A stretch of DNA of 64,000 bases, taken from contig NZ_CP137552.1 in the NCBI RefSeq assembly GCF_039691755.1, forward strand, positions 3,403,492 through 3,467,491, read 5' to 3'. A program made the translations under genes and the position numbers. This document shows, piece by piece, positions 1 to 8,660 of the stretch. The stretch comes from Halomonas sp. Bachu 37 (lineage in GTDB: Bacteria; Pseudomonadota; Gammaproteobacteria; Pseudomonadales; Halomonadaceae). How positions within the stretch are numbered: position 1 is the stretch's first letter; every line of letters begins with the position of its first letter. The notes below the pieces were generated by a model. It ran no database searches. It was not told where the DNA came from and was given only the letters and a program-made list of their open reading frames with translations.

Positions 1-764
1 TCGCCGTGGCCAAACAGCAGGCGCGCATCGCTACCGGCTTCGATCACCAGACGCTCACCGTCGCGGTCGACTTCGATCAGATGGTGGGCCTTGACGGGCT
101 CGCCACCGACCGTGACATCACCCTCCACCACATAGAGAAATACCTGCCGTCCTGGCGCGACGGGCAACTGTTCGTGCGTGCCGGCGGGCAGCCTCAGCGT
201 CGACATGAAAACACCCGTCAACGTCTCGATGGGGCCAGCGTGTTCTTGCCACTCGCCGGCGATCAGGTTCAGCTCGCCACCGCCCGGCAGCGCAATGGCG
301 GGAATGGACTCCTGCTGCAGCCCCACGTAGCGCGGCTCGCTCATCTTCAGGCGCGCCGGCAGGTTGACCCACAGCTGCAGGATCTCCAGCGGGCCGCCAT
401 CGCGCAGGAAATCAGGCGATGAAACTTCCGCATGCACGATACCGCTGCCCGCCGTCATCCACTGCACGCCACCGGCGTGAATCACGCTCTGATGCTTGGC
501 GCTATCCGCATGGGCCAGCGATCCTTGCAGAATGAAGGTCACCGTCTCGAAGCCCCGATGCGGGTGCGGGCCAAAGGGCAGCCCCTGGTTATTGGGGGGA
601 TAGACCTGCGGGCCGTGGTGGTTCAAGAACAGAAACGGGTCGAGCTGATCGAGCCCTGGCCCCGGCAATGGCCGCCGCGTGACCAGGTCGCCGATATCAT
701 CGCGCCGTGCCGGGTGCAGGGCGATGACTCGACGCACTGCCTGAGAAGAATTAGCTGAAGACAT
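1..764 (-). CDS. pirin family protein, 3' end outside window
   Basis: A bicupin of the pirin family. Bacterial pirins bind a metal and act as quercetin-dioxygenase-like enzymes or redox-sensitive regulators; the role here is not known. The frame is open from the ATG at 764 to the window edge, giving 254 residues of a family that is usually about 285 long, so only the C-terminus is missing. The expected metal ligands are present in the N-terminal cupin: His67 and His69 in the PHPHRGFET motif, and His111 and Glu113 in GIVHAE. A strong AGGAG site lies 6 bases before the ATG. The next gene upstream is an alcohol dehydrogenase on the same strand, about 140 bases away. The family call is secure, the substrate unknown. 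Confidence 0.9.
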   Translation of the reverse strand, partial: MSSANSSQAVRRVIALHPARRDDIGDLVTRRPLPGPGLDQLDPFLFLNHHGPQVYPPNNQGLPFGPHPHRGFETVTFILQGSLAHADSAKHQSVIHAGGVQWMTAGSGIVHAEVSSPDFLRDGGPLEILQLWVNLPARLKMSEPRYVGLQQESIPAIALPGGGELNLIAGEWQEHAGPIETLTGVFMSTLRLPAGTHEQLPVAPGRQVFLYVVEGDVTVGGEPVKAHHLIEVDRDGERLVIEAGSDARLLFGHG

Positions 765-903
765 GACGCGCTCCTTAACAAATATCGCCCAGCGTAAAAC
801 CTGCACCGAGAGATGAGGAGCGAATAATTTTCCCCGGTTCGTTGAAGGAAATTGGCAGAAGCCCGTCTAGCGCCATAAAGGCCGAGACTTCCACTCGTCT
901 TGC

Positions 904-1944
904 TCAGAACTCCGTCACTACCGTCACTCCCGCCCCCTCGAACTTGTCCATGTTCATCAGCGCGCCGATCGACTGTTCCAGCGTGATCCGCCGGCCGATC
1001 AGCCGCTCGGGCGAGAGCTTGCCAGACTCGATCAACGCCAGCATGGCGTCATAACGATGCGCCTGCATGCCATGGCTGCCCAGTATTTCCAGTTCGTCGG
1101 CAATCACCTTGCTCATGGGGATGGCAGGCGTACTGTGATCCGCCAGCATCAACCCCACCTGCACGTGCCTGCCGCGCTTGCGCAGGTTGCTGATGGAATT
1201 GAAGCAGGTGGTGGGGTGCCCCAGCGCATCGAGCGACACATGGGCACCGCCGCACGTGATTTCTATTACGGCTTCAGCCACGTTGGCTACGTTCGCTGCA
1301 TTCACGGTGGCCACCGCGCCCACTTGGCGGGCCAAATGCAGCGCCTCTTCGGAAATATCGACAGCTACTACATTGGCGCCCACGGCGTTGGCTATCATCA
1401 CCGCCGACAACCCCACCCCGCCGCAGCCGTGAACGGCTACCCACTGGCCCGCCGCCGTTCTGCCCTGATCCACCACCGCCCGAAAGGAGGTCACGAAACG
1501 GCAGCCCAGACTCGCAGCGGTAGCAAAATCGAGCGTCTCCGGCAGCGCGACCAGATTCACGTCGGCGTAATGGATACCCACATACTCGGCAAAGGAACCC
1601 CAGTGGGTAAAGCCCGGCTGGAATTGACTTTCGCACACCTGCTGATTGCCGGAGTGGCACTCGGGGCAGGCGCCGCACCCGCCCACGAACGGCACCGTCA
1701 CCCGGTCGCCAACACGCCACTGTTTAACGTCTTTGCCTACGGCCTCGACAACACCAGCCAGCTCATGGCCCGGCACATGGGGAAGCCGGATACCCGGATC
1801 ATGGCCCATCCAGCCGTGCCAGTCGCTGCGGCATACACCGTTGGCCATCACCTTCACCACGACACCGTGAGTTTCTGGGGCAGGATCAGGCAACTTCTGA
1901 ATGCTTGGCGGGGCGGAAAAGTTTTCGAAAACAACGGCTTTCAT
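904..1944 (-). CDS. zinc-dependent alcohol dehydrogenase (MDR family)
   Basis: A 346-residue medium-chain dehydrogenase of the zinc alcohol dehydrogenase type, expected to oxidise an alcohol with NAD(P)+ in the cytosol. The GroES-like domain carries the catalytic zinc ligands Cys38, His60 and Glu61 (motif GHE), and a structural-zinc lobe with Cys90, Cys93, Cys96 and Cys104. A Rossmann fold follows, with a GCGGVG dinucleotide loop in mid-protein. The length is normal for the family. The start codon follows a region with several AT-rich inverted repeats, and no tightly coupled partner is visible. Substrate cannot be read from sequence; it resembles the adhA/adhP-like and zinc-dependent NAD(P)-dependent ADHs that are common in proteobacteria. 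Confidence 0.9.
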   Translation of the reverse strand: MKAVVFENFSAPPSIQKLPDPAPETHGVVVKVMANGVCRSDWHGWMGHDPGIRLPHVPGHELAGVVEAVGKDVKQWRVGDRVTVPFVGGCGACPECHSGNQQVCESQFQPGFTHWGSFAEYVGIHYADVNLVALPETLDFATAASLGCRFVTSFRAVVDQGRTAAGQWVAVHGCGGVGLSAVMIANAVGANVVAVDISEEALHLARQVGAVATVNAANVANVAEAVIEITCGGAHVSLDALGHPTTCFNSISNLRKRGRHVQVGLMLADHSTPAIPMSKVIADELEILGSHGMQAHRYDAMLALIESGKLSPERLIGRRITLEQSIGALMNMDKFEGAGVTVVTEF

Positions 1945-2354
1945 TCGTGGCTCCCTACGCTTTTTTTCTTATTCTACCGATTCCGGAGTGGCTGGGGTTT
2001 AAGAGGGCCTTTAAATCCAGCACGGCTACGCATCATGTATACCCATGTTCGATGGACAGCATGCTGGAAGCACCCAACGAGGTAATGAGGCCTCGGCAGC
2101 GACGTGATAATCCTCTCGAACCACTGGCGAAATATATAAATTTTACGCTTATCTCTATATGAGACGCAGTATATGCAAAGAAAAAACGGTTTCCTTTGCA
2201 TATATGAGGCGTCATGTATAAATCTTTCTATTTTATATACATGAAGAAGCACAATGTACGCTGGAGAAGCACCCTTGCCGGAAGGCTACCACTGGCCGGC
2301 GAAACCGTTCAGGAACCCCTCGGCGGGTGAAGTGCCTCCCACTAATTGCACGCT
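1945..2354. promoter_or_regulatory. AT-rich intergenic region with nested inverted repeats
   Basis: About 410 bases with no convincing gene. A perfect 11-bp inverted repeat, TATATGCAAAG at 2170-2180 and CTTTGCATATA at 2194-2204, is framed by shorter outer arms GACGC (2163-2167) and GCGTC (2209-2213). It is followed by a second imperfect pair, CATGTATAAA (2213-2222) and TTTATATACATG (2232-2243). No long T-run follows, so these look more like operator sites or a mobile-element relic than a terminator. They lie upstream of the alcohol dehydrogenase and could hold its promoter. Function is inferred only from position and symmetry. Confidence 0.45.
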
Positions 2355-2456
2355 TCAGCGCTGGTCATTCAGCTCAGCCACCAGCATCTGCCGATAGGTG
2401 AGGGCGGTCGCCTCGACCTCGCTTGCGCTCCAGGGTATCGCTCGACTCGTCTTCAT
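2355..2456 (-). pseudogene. 33-codon relic ORF overlapping yicC stop
   Basis: A 33-codon frame starts at an ATG that overlaps the yicC stop codon (TGATG) and ends at 2355. The peptide contains the segment PWSASEVEATALTYRQML. From memory this resembles the N-terminus of a family of HNH/DUF-type proteins that begin with PWSxxEVExxVxDYxxML; that family is several hundred residues long. I therefore read it as the surviving 5' end of a decayed gene. It could instead be a genuine short translationally coupled peptide. Downstream sequence shows no continuation in any frame that I can recognise. Confidence 0.35.
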
Positions 2457-3334
2457 CACTCAATATTCTGAATCTGCTCGCGCATCTGCTCGATCAATAC
2501 CTTCAGCTCCACCGCGCAGCGGGTGGTTTCTGCCACTACGGATTTCGACGAGAGCGTGTTGGCTTCGCGGTTCAGCTCCTGCATCAGGAAGTCCAGGCGG
2601 CGGCCCTTGGGGCCTTTCTGGGCGAGCTGACGGCTGACTTCTCCTACATGTGCGGTGAGCCGATCCAGCTCTTCGTCCACATCGGCTTTCTGCGCCACCA
2701 GCACCAGTTCGGCTTCCAGGCGTTGGGGATCGAGTTCGGTCCTGGCGATTTCCAGGCGCTCCAGCAGCTGGGCGCGCTGGCGTTCCAGAATCTGTGGCAG
2801 CAGGCTGCGCACGGTGGCGACCTGCTCGCTGACGGCCGTGAGTCGGCTTTCGATCATCTCGGCAAGCTTTTCGCCCTCACGGGCACGGGCGTCGAGCAAT
2901 TCGTCCAGGGCTTGGTCGAACAGCGCCTTGGCGCCGGCTTTGATGACCTCCTGGTCGAGATGCTGCGTTTCCATCACACCGGGCTGATTCAACAGCTCAA
3001 GCGTGGTGGGCGGCACGGCACTTGGGACTTGCCGCTGCACGGCGTTCAGCGCTTCTCCAATCGCGGCCAGGCGCGCGGCATTCACGGCGGGAACTTGGGT
3101 GGTCTCCGCACTTTCAAAACGCACACTGCATTCGATCTTGCCCCGCGCCAGCCGCGTACGGAGCGCTTCGCGCAGTACCGGCTCCAGGTCGCGCAGGCTT
3201 TCGTGTAAACGAAAATGCGGCTCCAGGTAGCGCTGGTTCACCGAGCGAATTTCCACCTGCAGCGTGCCCCAGGGGGCGGCCTGCTCGGTGCGGGCGAAGG
3301 CGGTCATGCTGTGTACGCGAGAGACTTGGGCCAT
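2456..3334 (-). CDS. yicC: YicC/YloC family endoribonuclease
   Basis: A 292-residue YicC homologue. The family is a conserved endoribonuclease; in E. coli YicC affects small-RNA (RyhB) decay and stationary-phase survival. The N-terminus begins with the family signature SMTAFAR, and [10 protein letters not shown] and RGKIECSVR follow as in other YicC proteins. The C-terminal DUF1732 part includes [14 protein letters not shown] and ends with a helix rich in Glu, Gln and Met. A GAGG ribosome site precedes the ATG at 3334. The gene is divergent from rph with about 120 bases between them, the same arrangement as in Pseudomonas. The sequence is full length and intact. Confidence 0.93.
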   Translation of the reverse strand: MAQVSRVHSMTAFARTEQAAPWGTLQVEIRSVNQRYLEPHFRLHESLRDLEPVLREALRTRLARGKIECSVRFESAETTQVPAVNAARLAAIGEALNAVQRQVPSAVPPTTLELLNQPGVMETQHLDQEVIKAGAKALFDQALDELLDARAREGEKLAEMIESRLTAVSEQVATVRSLLPQILERQRAQLLERLEIARTELDPQRLEAELVLVAQKADVDEELDRLTAHVGEVSRQLAQKGPKGRRLDFLMQELNREANTLSSKSVVAETTRCAVELKVLIEQMREQIQNIE

Positions 3335-3454
3335 GGCGTCCTCTATTGGGTAAACGAGAGGGTAAACGAGATTTCCTCCAGTCTACCCGATAAGACGGGG
3401 TGCAAGCCGTGTAGAATGGCGAGCCCGCTAATACGACCATGGAGAACAGAGAGC

Positions 3455-4210
3455 ATGGAGAAGAAATCCGGTACGCGCCCCGATGTGGCGCGCCCCAGCG
3501 GTCGCGAGGCTGACCAGCCGCGCGAAATCCGCCTGACCCGCGACTATACCCGCCATGCCGAAGGCTCGGTACTGGTGGAATTCGGTGATACCAAGGTACT
3601 GTGCAACGCCAGTGTGGAAGCGGGAGTGCCACGCTGGTTACGCGGCAAGAACCAGGGCTGGGTTACCGCCGAGTACGGCATGCTGCCCCGGGCGACCCAT
3701 TCGCGTAGCGGTCGTGAAGCGACACGTGGCAAGCAGGGCGGGCGTACCCTGGAGATCCAGCGTCTGATCGGCCGCAGCCTGCGTGCGGCGGTGAATCTGA
3801 AGAAGCTGGGCGAGTTCACCATTACCGTGGATTGCGATGTGATCCAGGCCGATGGTGGCACTCGCACCGCCTCGATCACGGGCGGCTGCGTGGCCTTGGT
3901 CGATGCGATCCGCTACCTGCAGCGGGAGAAGAAGATCAAGGGCGATCCCTTCAAGCAGCTGGTGAGTTCGGTGTCGGTGGGGATCTACAAAGGAATGCCG
4001 GTGGTCGATCTCGATTACCCCGAAGACAGTAGCGCCGATACCGACATGAACGTGGTGATGACCGAGAGCGGAGAGCTGATCGAGGTGCAGGGCACCGCTG
4101 AGGCGGGTGCGTTCACCCGTGCCGAGCTCAATGCCATGCTCGATCTGGCCGAGAAAGCCGGCGCCCAGCTACGCGCCCATCAGCGTGAAGCGCTGGGAAT
4201 TCGGCAGTAA
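3455..4210 (+). CDS. rph: ribonuclease PH
   Basis: RNase PH trims the 3' ends of tRNA precursors by phosphorolysis, releasing nucleoside diphosphates. The 251-residue protein is the usual size (E. coli about 238) and carries the family landmarks in order: [20 protein letters not shown] near the N-terminus, the arginine-rich [21 protein letters not shown] segment, and [13 protein letters not shown] in the catalytic core. The ATG at 3455 lies behind GGAG (3441-3444). The upstream frame is open but lacks a better start. The C-terminus ends in GIRQ, with no frameshift of the E. coli K-12 kind. A hairpin follows at 4251-4275 and the convergent crc-like gene begins just beyond. Confidence 0.97.
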   Translation: MEKKSGTRPDVARPSGREADQPREIRLTRDYTRHAEGSVLVEFGDTKVLCNASVEAGVPRWLRGKNQGWVTAEYGMLPRATHSRSGREATRGKQGGRTLEIQRLIGRSLRAAVNLKKLGEFTITVDCDVIQADGGTRTASITGGCVALVDAIRYLQREKKIKGDPFKQLVSSVSVGIYKGMPVVDLDYPEDSSADTDMNVVMTESGELIEVQGTAEAGAFTRAELNAMLDLAEKAGAQLRAHQREALGIRQ

Positions 4211-4250
4211 GCCGTTTCGAACCACGCTATCTACCGACCCACATAACGCG

Positions 4251-4275
4251 ACACGCCGGCATCGAGCCGGCGTGT
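4251..4275. terminator. hairpin between rph and crc
   Basis: A perfect 10-bp stem, ACACGCCGGC (4251-4260) and GCCGGCGTGT (4266-4275), with a 5-base loop, lies between two convergent genes. It lacks a good T-run on either strand, so it may be a weak or Rho-assisted bidirectional terminator, or an mRNA 3'-end stabiliser. Confidence 0.55.
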
Positions 4276-4297
4276 ATAGCGAAGCAGGGACACAGGC

Positions 4298-5065
4298 TTA
4301 AAGGGTGAGATCGTACTCGACGATCAATGGCGCATGTTCGGAGAACGTGGCGTCATAATCGATCCATGCATCCACCACGTGGCGGCGGAAGTTGGGACCG
4401 ACCACCTGGTAGTCGATGCGCCAGCCTTCCTGGCGCTCCCGCGAAACTTCCTGATCCAGCTTGGGCCACCAGGTATATTCACCCGCATCGCGATTGATCT
4501 CGCGGAAGGTGTCGATGAATCCGGTGGGGCCGAACAGCTGATCCATCCACGCACGCTCTTCGGGCCGGAAGCCCGGGGTGAGCTGGTTGTCGGACCAGTT
4601 GGCCAGATCAATCGTCTTGTGCGCGATGTTCCAGGTACCGCAAATGATGTACTCGCGTCGCTTGCGCGCCATCTTGCTCAGGTATTCCTGGTACTGATTC
4701 ATGAACGCCTGCTTGGCCTGCATGTCGTCGCCATCGGGCATGAGGAAAGTGGCGATGCTGAAACGGTCGTAATCGGCCTGAAGAAAACGTCCTTCATGAT
4801 CGCACTGGGGAAACCCCAGCCCGTACATGATCGCCTTGGGGATCTGGCGACAATAGAGCGCCACGCCGGCAAACCCATCTTCCTCGGCATCCAGGAAGTA
4901 ACCTTCATAGCCTTCCGGATACAGAATATGGTCGCCGAGCTCGAAGCTCTTGGCCTTGATGTTCTGCACACAGACGACGTCGACATCCTGCTGAGCCAGC
5001 CAGTCCAGGAACCCCCGTTCGACGGCATCACGAATACCATTGACATTGATGCTGGCAATTTTCAT
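4298..5065 (-). CDS. crc: Crc-like ExoIII-fold protein, active site lost
   Basis: A 255-residue endonuclease/exonuclease/phosphatase-fold protein that best fits Crc, the catabolite repression control protein of pseudomonads. With Hfq, Crc represses translation of mRNAs carrying A-rich motifs. The fold is clear (MKIASINVNGIRDAVERG at the start, FSEHAPLIVEYD at the end). Key ExoIII residues are replaced: the LQE metal ligand is VQN (Asn35) and the GDxN motif is GTWN (Thr144), although Asn146 and the C-terminal His remain. It is therefore unlikely to be an active nuclease. Position supports Crc, because it is divergent from pyrE and near rph as in Pseudomonas. Automated tools may call it exodeoxyribonuclease III. 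The Crc assignment is moderately secure; regulatory activity is inferred. Confidence 0.8.
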   Translation of the reverse strand: MKIASINVNGIRDAVERGFLDWLAQQDVDVVCVQNIKAKSFELGDHILYPEGYEGYFLDAEEDGFAGVALYCRQIPKAIMYGLGFPQCDHEGRFLQADYDRFSIATFLMPDGDDMQAKQAFMNQYQEYLSKMARKRREYIICGTWNIAHKTIDLANWSDNQLTPGFRPEERAWMDQLFGPTGFIDTFREINRDAGEYTWWPKLDQEVSRERQEGWRIDYQVVGPNFRRHVVDAWIDYDATFSEHAPLIVEYDLTL

Positions 5066-5219
5066 AAAATCGTCCCTTTAGCGTCGCTGCTGTATGATAC
5101 CCGACGTTTAGACGTTTGGGTAAAGCCCATGCGCAATTGTGCCGGTTTCCAGCTGGATATTTTCGCTATTGCCTACTTTCCCATTCACCGATCCAACTCT
5201 CTACCCTGCGAGGATAGCC

Positions 5220-5879
5220 GTGGCCGATACCCTGCAACCCTACCAGCGCGATTTCATTGAATTCGCCATCGCGCAAGGTGTGCTCAAGTTCGGTGAGTTC
5301 ACGTTGAAATCGGGCCGTGTCAGTCCCTATTTCTTCAATGCGGGACTGTTCCAGAGCGGTGCCGCCCTGGCACGTCTCGGCCGTTTTTACGCTCAGGCTA
5401 TCGAAGATAGCGCTATTAGCTATGACGTGCTGTTCGGCCCGGCCTACAAGGGAATTCCCCTCGCGGCCACCACGGCCGTCGCCCTGGCCGATCATCATCA
5501 GCGCGATACGCCCTACGCCTTCAACCGCAAGGAAGCCAAGACCCATGGCGAAGGCGGCAATATCGTCGGCGCGCCGCTGGCGGGCGATATACTCATCATC
5601 GACGATGTGATTACCGCCGGCACCGCCATTCGCGAGGTCATGGAGCTGATCGCCCAGCATCCGGCACGCGCCGCCGGGGTAGTGATCGCGTTGGATCGCC
5701 AGGAGCGCGGCACCGGTGCCATGAGCGCCATCCAGGAAGTCGAAGCCAACCATGGCATTCCCGTGGTCAGCATCGTGACCCTTGAGCAAGTACTGACTTA
5801 TCTGGAAACCCAGGCAAGTACGGACATGCAGCCCCATGCCGACGCGATTCGTGCCTATCGCGACCGCTACGGGGTCTAG
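5220..5879 (+). CDS. pyrE: orotate phosphoribosyltransferase
   Basis: PyrE transfers a phosphoribosyl group from PRPP to orotate in pyrimidine synthesis. I use the GTG at 5220, behind AGGA seven bases upstream; this gives 219 residues beginning [16 protein letters not shown], the normal N-terminus. A longer frame from 5139 adds unrelated residues. The protein has [17 protein letters not shown] near the N-terminus, [10 protein letters not shown], the flexible-loop sequence [12 protein letters not shown], and the PRPP-binding motif [13 protein letters not shown]. It is divergent from the crc-like gene, and its stop codon overlaps the stop of the convergent trmL. Confidence 0.97.
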   Translation: MADTLQPYQRDFIEFAIAQGVLKFGEFTLKSGRVSPYFFNAGLFQSGAALARLGRFYAQAIEDSAISYDVLFGPAYKGIPLAATTAVALADHHQRDTPYAFNRKEAKTHGEGGNIVGAPLAGDILIIDDVITAGTAIREVMELIAQHPARAAGVVIALDRQERGTGAMSAIQEVEANHGIPVVSIVTLEQVLTYLETQASTDMQPHADAIRAYRDRYGV

Positions 5880-6346
5880 GCTTTCACCGCGCCGATAAAG
5901 CCTTGCTGACGCCAGGCTTCATAGCTCACGATGGCAACCGCGTTGGAGAGATTCAAGCTGCGATTGTTGGGCTGCATGGGGATCGTCAGGCGCCGGGACT
6001 CGGCCAAGGATTGATGAACATAGTCCGGTAGGCCGCCGGTTTCCGAGCCGAACAGCAGGACATCGCCGGGCTCAAAAGCGAAATCGCTGTAGGCGCGCGT
6101 ACCGCGCGTGGTCAAGGCCAGGATGCGCCGGTCCGCCATGGTTTGGGAAAACGCGGCATAGTCGGCATGGCGCGTCACGTTGGTCAGGTCGCGATAATCG
6201 AGCCCGGCACGGCGCAGCTTCTTCTCTTCCAGGTCGAACCCCAGCGGTTCGATCAGGTGCAGCCGGCAACCGTTGTTGGCCACAAGGCGCATGATATTGC
6301 CGGTATTGGGCGCCATGCGCGGCTCGAATAGTGCTATTTCAAACAT
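5876..6346 (-). CDS. trmL: tRNA (cytidine/uridine(34)-2'-O)-methyltransferase TrmL
   Basis: A SPOUT-superfamily methyltransferase that modifies the wobble ribose of tRNA-Leu isoacceptors. The protein begins [18 protein letters not shown] and ends with the knotted SAM-binding region: [11 protein letters not shown], then [19 protein letters not shown] chose the ATG at 6346 because homologues start at MFxI and because an AGGT-like site precedes it. A frame extends to 6376 but adds ten unlikely residues. This gives 156 residues, matching the family. The stop codon overlaps that of pyrE on the opposite strand by three bases, so the two genes converge with no space for a terminator. Confidence 0.94.
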   Translation of the reverse strand: MFEIALFEPRMAPNTGNIMRLVANNGCRLHLIEPLGFDLEEKKLRRAGLDYRDLTNVTRHADYAAFSQTMADRRILALTTRGTRAYSDFAFEPGDVLLFGSETGGLPDYVHQSLAESRRLTIPMQPNNRSLNLSNAVAIVSYEAWRQQGFIGAVKA

Positions 6347-6440
6347 CGCTACCTGCCTGATCATCAGCCCTGTCATTGGTTATATTGCGCTGCCGGGCGT
6401 ACTCCCCAGCCGCCGCCGATTGTAGAGGAAACATGCCGTC

Positions 6441-8498
6441 ATGACGCCCACTATCGCCAAACGCCTCAACGGCTTGAATCCTCGTCAACAGGAAGCGGTG
6501 CGCTATATCGATGGTCCCTGCCTGGTGCTGGCCGGCGCCGGCTCGGGCAAGACCAGCGTGATCACCACCAAGATCGCCTACCTGGTGCAGGAGTGCGGCA
6601 TGAGCGCCCGGCGTATCGCCGCGGTGACCTTCACCAACAAGGCCGCCCGCGAAATGAAGGAGCGCGTGGGGCAGATGCTCAAGGGCAAGGAAGGCCACGG
6701 TCTCACCGTCTCCACCTTCCATACCCTGGGGCTCAACATCATTCGCAGTGAACTCAAGGCGCTGGGCTATAAGCCGGGCTTCTCTCTGTTCGACCCCGAG
6801 GACGCCAAGGCGCTGCTGCGTGACCTGATGAACAAGGACGCTCAGGTCGACGCCGAACAGATCAACGCCGTGCAGGGACGGATCTCCCAGTGGAAGAACG
6901 ACCTGGTGCTACCCGGCGAGGCACTATCGCATGCCGCCGATGATGACGAGCATTTCGCCGCCCGGGTGTACGAGGCCTACGGGCGCCATCTGAAAGCCTA
7001 TAACGCCGTCGATTTCGACGACCTGATCCTGCTGCCGGTGGTGCTGTTGCAGCGCGACCCGGAGGCGCTGGCGCGCTGGCGACGCAAGATCCACTACATG
7101 CTGGTGGACGAGTACCAGGACACCAACGTCTCCCAGTACTTGCTGGTGAAGCTGCTGATGGCCGAGCGCTCGACCTTCACCGTGGTCGGCGACGACGATC
7201 AGTCGATCTATGCCTGGCGCGGCGCGAGGCCCGAAAACCTGGTCACCCTAGGCGAGGATTTCCCGCGGCTCAAGGTGATCAAGCTGGAGCAGAATTATCG
7301 CTCCACCGGCATCATACTGCGTGCCGCCAACACCTTGATCGCCAACAATCCCCACGTCTACGAGAAGACGTTATGGTCGGATATGGGCCAGGGCGATGCC
7401 ATCCGCGTGATCGTCAACCGGCACGAGGAGGCCGAGGCCGAGCGCGTGGCCAGCGAGATCCTCACCCGGCGGATCAAGGAGCGCTCCGAATGGCGCGACT
7501 TCGCCGTGCTCTATCGCGGCAACTTCCAGGCCCGCCTGCTGGAGTTGAAGCTGCAGCACTACCAGATTCCCTACAAGCTCTCCGGCGGCACCTCCTTCTT
7601 CTCACGCAACGAGATCAAGGATGCCATGGCCTACCTGCGGCTGCTGATCAATCCGGCCGACGACAATGCCTTCCTGCGCATCGTCAACGTTCCGCGCCGC
7701 GAGATCGGCCCTGGCACCCTGGAGAAACTCGCCAACTATGCCACCGAGCGCGGGGGCTCGCTGTTTGCCTCCTGCCATGAGCTAGGACTCGAGCAAGTGC
7801 TGCCGACACGGGCGGTGGAGAGACTTTCCCGCTTCATCCATTTCATCGATGGTGTACGCCGGCGCATGGACGAAGGCGACGCCATCGCCGCCATTCGCGA
7901 CATGCTGCGCGACATGGATTACGAAGCCTGGCTGTACCAGAACGCCAGCGCGCCGACCATTGCCGAACGGCGCATGGCCAACGTATGGATCTTGATCGAC
8001 CAGCTGGAAAAGTCGCTCAACCGCGATCCAGAAGACGATACCGCATCGACCGAAACCGAGACCGATAGCGTCGAGGCGGCCATTTCGCGGCTGGTACTGC
8101 GCGATATTCTCGAGCAGCAGGCCGAGGAGGACGACTCTGACCGGGTGCAGTTGCTGACCATGCACGCCTCCAAGGGTCTGGAGTTTCCTCATGTCTATCT
8201 GATGGGCTGGGAGGAAGACCTGCTGCCCCACCGCAACGCCATCGAGGCGGGTACAGTGGAGGAGGAGCGCCGCCTAGCCTATGTCGGCATTACCCGCGCC
8301 AGGCGCACCTTGACGTTGACGCTTGCGCGCCAGCGTAAGGCCTATGGCGAGCTGATGGACTGCGCGCCAAGCCGTTTCCTCGAGGAGCTACCGGAAGACG
8401 ATCTTGACTGGGAGGGCCGCACCGACAAGGAAGATCCCGAGCGGAAGCAGGAGCGCGGCAAGGACGCCATCGCTGGCCTGCGCTCATTATTGGGCTGA
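6441..8498 (+). CDS. rep: ATP-dependent DNA helicase Rep
   Basis: A superfamily 1A 3'-5' helicase of 685 residues that helps replication forks pass protein blocks. All helicase motifs are visible in order: Q-motif NPRQQEAV, Walker A AGAGSGKT, TFTNKAAREM, Walker B VDEYQDTN, GDDDQSIYAWRGA, QNYRST, TMHASKGLEFPHVYL and the C-terminal AYVGITRAR. The length and the start LNGLNPRQQEAVRY fit Rep better than UvrD, which is longer and has a different C-terminal tail. It is divergent from trmL. About 70 bases after the stop are tandem repeats and the terminator of the next, convergent gene. Confidence 0.95.
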   Translation: MTPTIAKRLNGLNPRQQEAVRYIDGPCLVLAGAGSGKTSVITTKIAYLVQECGMSARRIAAVTFTNKAAREMKERVGQMLKGKEGHGLTVSTFHTLGLNIIRSELKALGYKPGFSLFDPEDAKALLRDLMNKDAQVDAEQINAVQGRISQWKNDLVLPGEALSHAADDDEHFAARVYEAYGRHLKAYNAVDFDDLILLPVVLLQRDPEALARWRRKIHYMLVDEYQDTNVSQYLLVKLLMAERSTFTVVGDDDQSIYAWRGARPENLVTLGEDFPRLKVIKLEQNYRSTGIILRAANTLIANNPHVYEKTLWSDMGQGDAIRVIVNRHEEAEAERVASEILTRRIKERSEWRDFAVLYRGNFQARLLELKLQHYQIPYKLSGGTSFFSRNEIKDAMAYLRLLINPADDNAFLRIVNVPRREIGPGTLEKLANYATERGGSLFASCHELGLEQVLPTRAVERLSRFIHFIDGVRRRMDEGDAIAAIRDMLRDMDYEAWLYQNASAPTIAERRMANVWILIDQLEKSLNRDPEDDTASTETETDSVEAAISRLVLRDILEQQAEEDDSDRVQLLTMHASKGLEFPHVYLMGWEEDLLPHRNAIEAGTVEEERRLAYVGITRARRTLTLTLARQRKAYGELMDCAPSRFLEELPEDDLDWEGRTDKEDPERKQERGKDAIAGLRSLLG

Positions 8499-8565
8499 AA
8501 GCATCCCGTTATTGTTGGAAAGCGTCTTGTGACGTGGACGCTGGGCCGGACCGACGGTTCTCATG

Positions 8566-8612
8566 CAAAAACACGGTACTTACTCAAAAACACGGTACTT
8601 ACTCAAAAACAC
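8566..8612. repeat. 19-bp tandem repeat, 2.5 copies
   Basis: The unit CAAAAACACGGTACTTACT occurs twice without change (8566-8584 and 8585-8603), then as a 9-base partial copy. It sits between the 3' ends of rep and the cytochrome gene. Read on the minus strand, each copy supplies a T-run just beyond the terminator hairpin at 8614-8637, so it may reinforce termination. Confidence 0.85.
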
Positions 8613-8613
8613 A

Positions 8614-8637
8614 ACGGGGCGCCCGAAGGCGCCCCGT
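8614..8637 (-). terminator. intrinsic terminator of the cytochrome gene
   Basis: A perfect 10-bp GC-rich stem, ACGGGGCGCC and GGCGCCCCGT, has a 4-base loop. On the minus strand it is followed by TTGTGTTTTT. It lies 24 bases past the stop codon of the cytochrome gene. Confidence 0.8.
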
Positions 8638-8660
8638 ATTGGCTTCAGACCCGTACACGA

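Noticed and set aside
180..210. Apparent frameshift in the pirin gene
   Set aside because: On re-reading the reverse complement the segment reads LRLPAGTHEQ in one frame; there is no frameshift.
6..758. Plus-strand frames of 138 and 108 codons at the left edge
   Set aside because: They are antisense shadows of the pirin gene, which has conserved metal ligands on the minus strand.
1057..2085. A 342-codon plus-strand frame
   Set aside because: It is antisense to the alcohol dehydrogenase and has a His- and Arg-rich composition without family motifs.
1974..2252. 92-codon minus-strand frame in the AT-rich gap
   Set aside because: No ribosome site or recognisable domain, and it runs through the inverted repeats.
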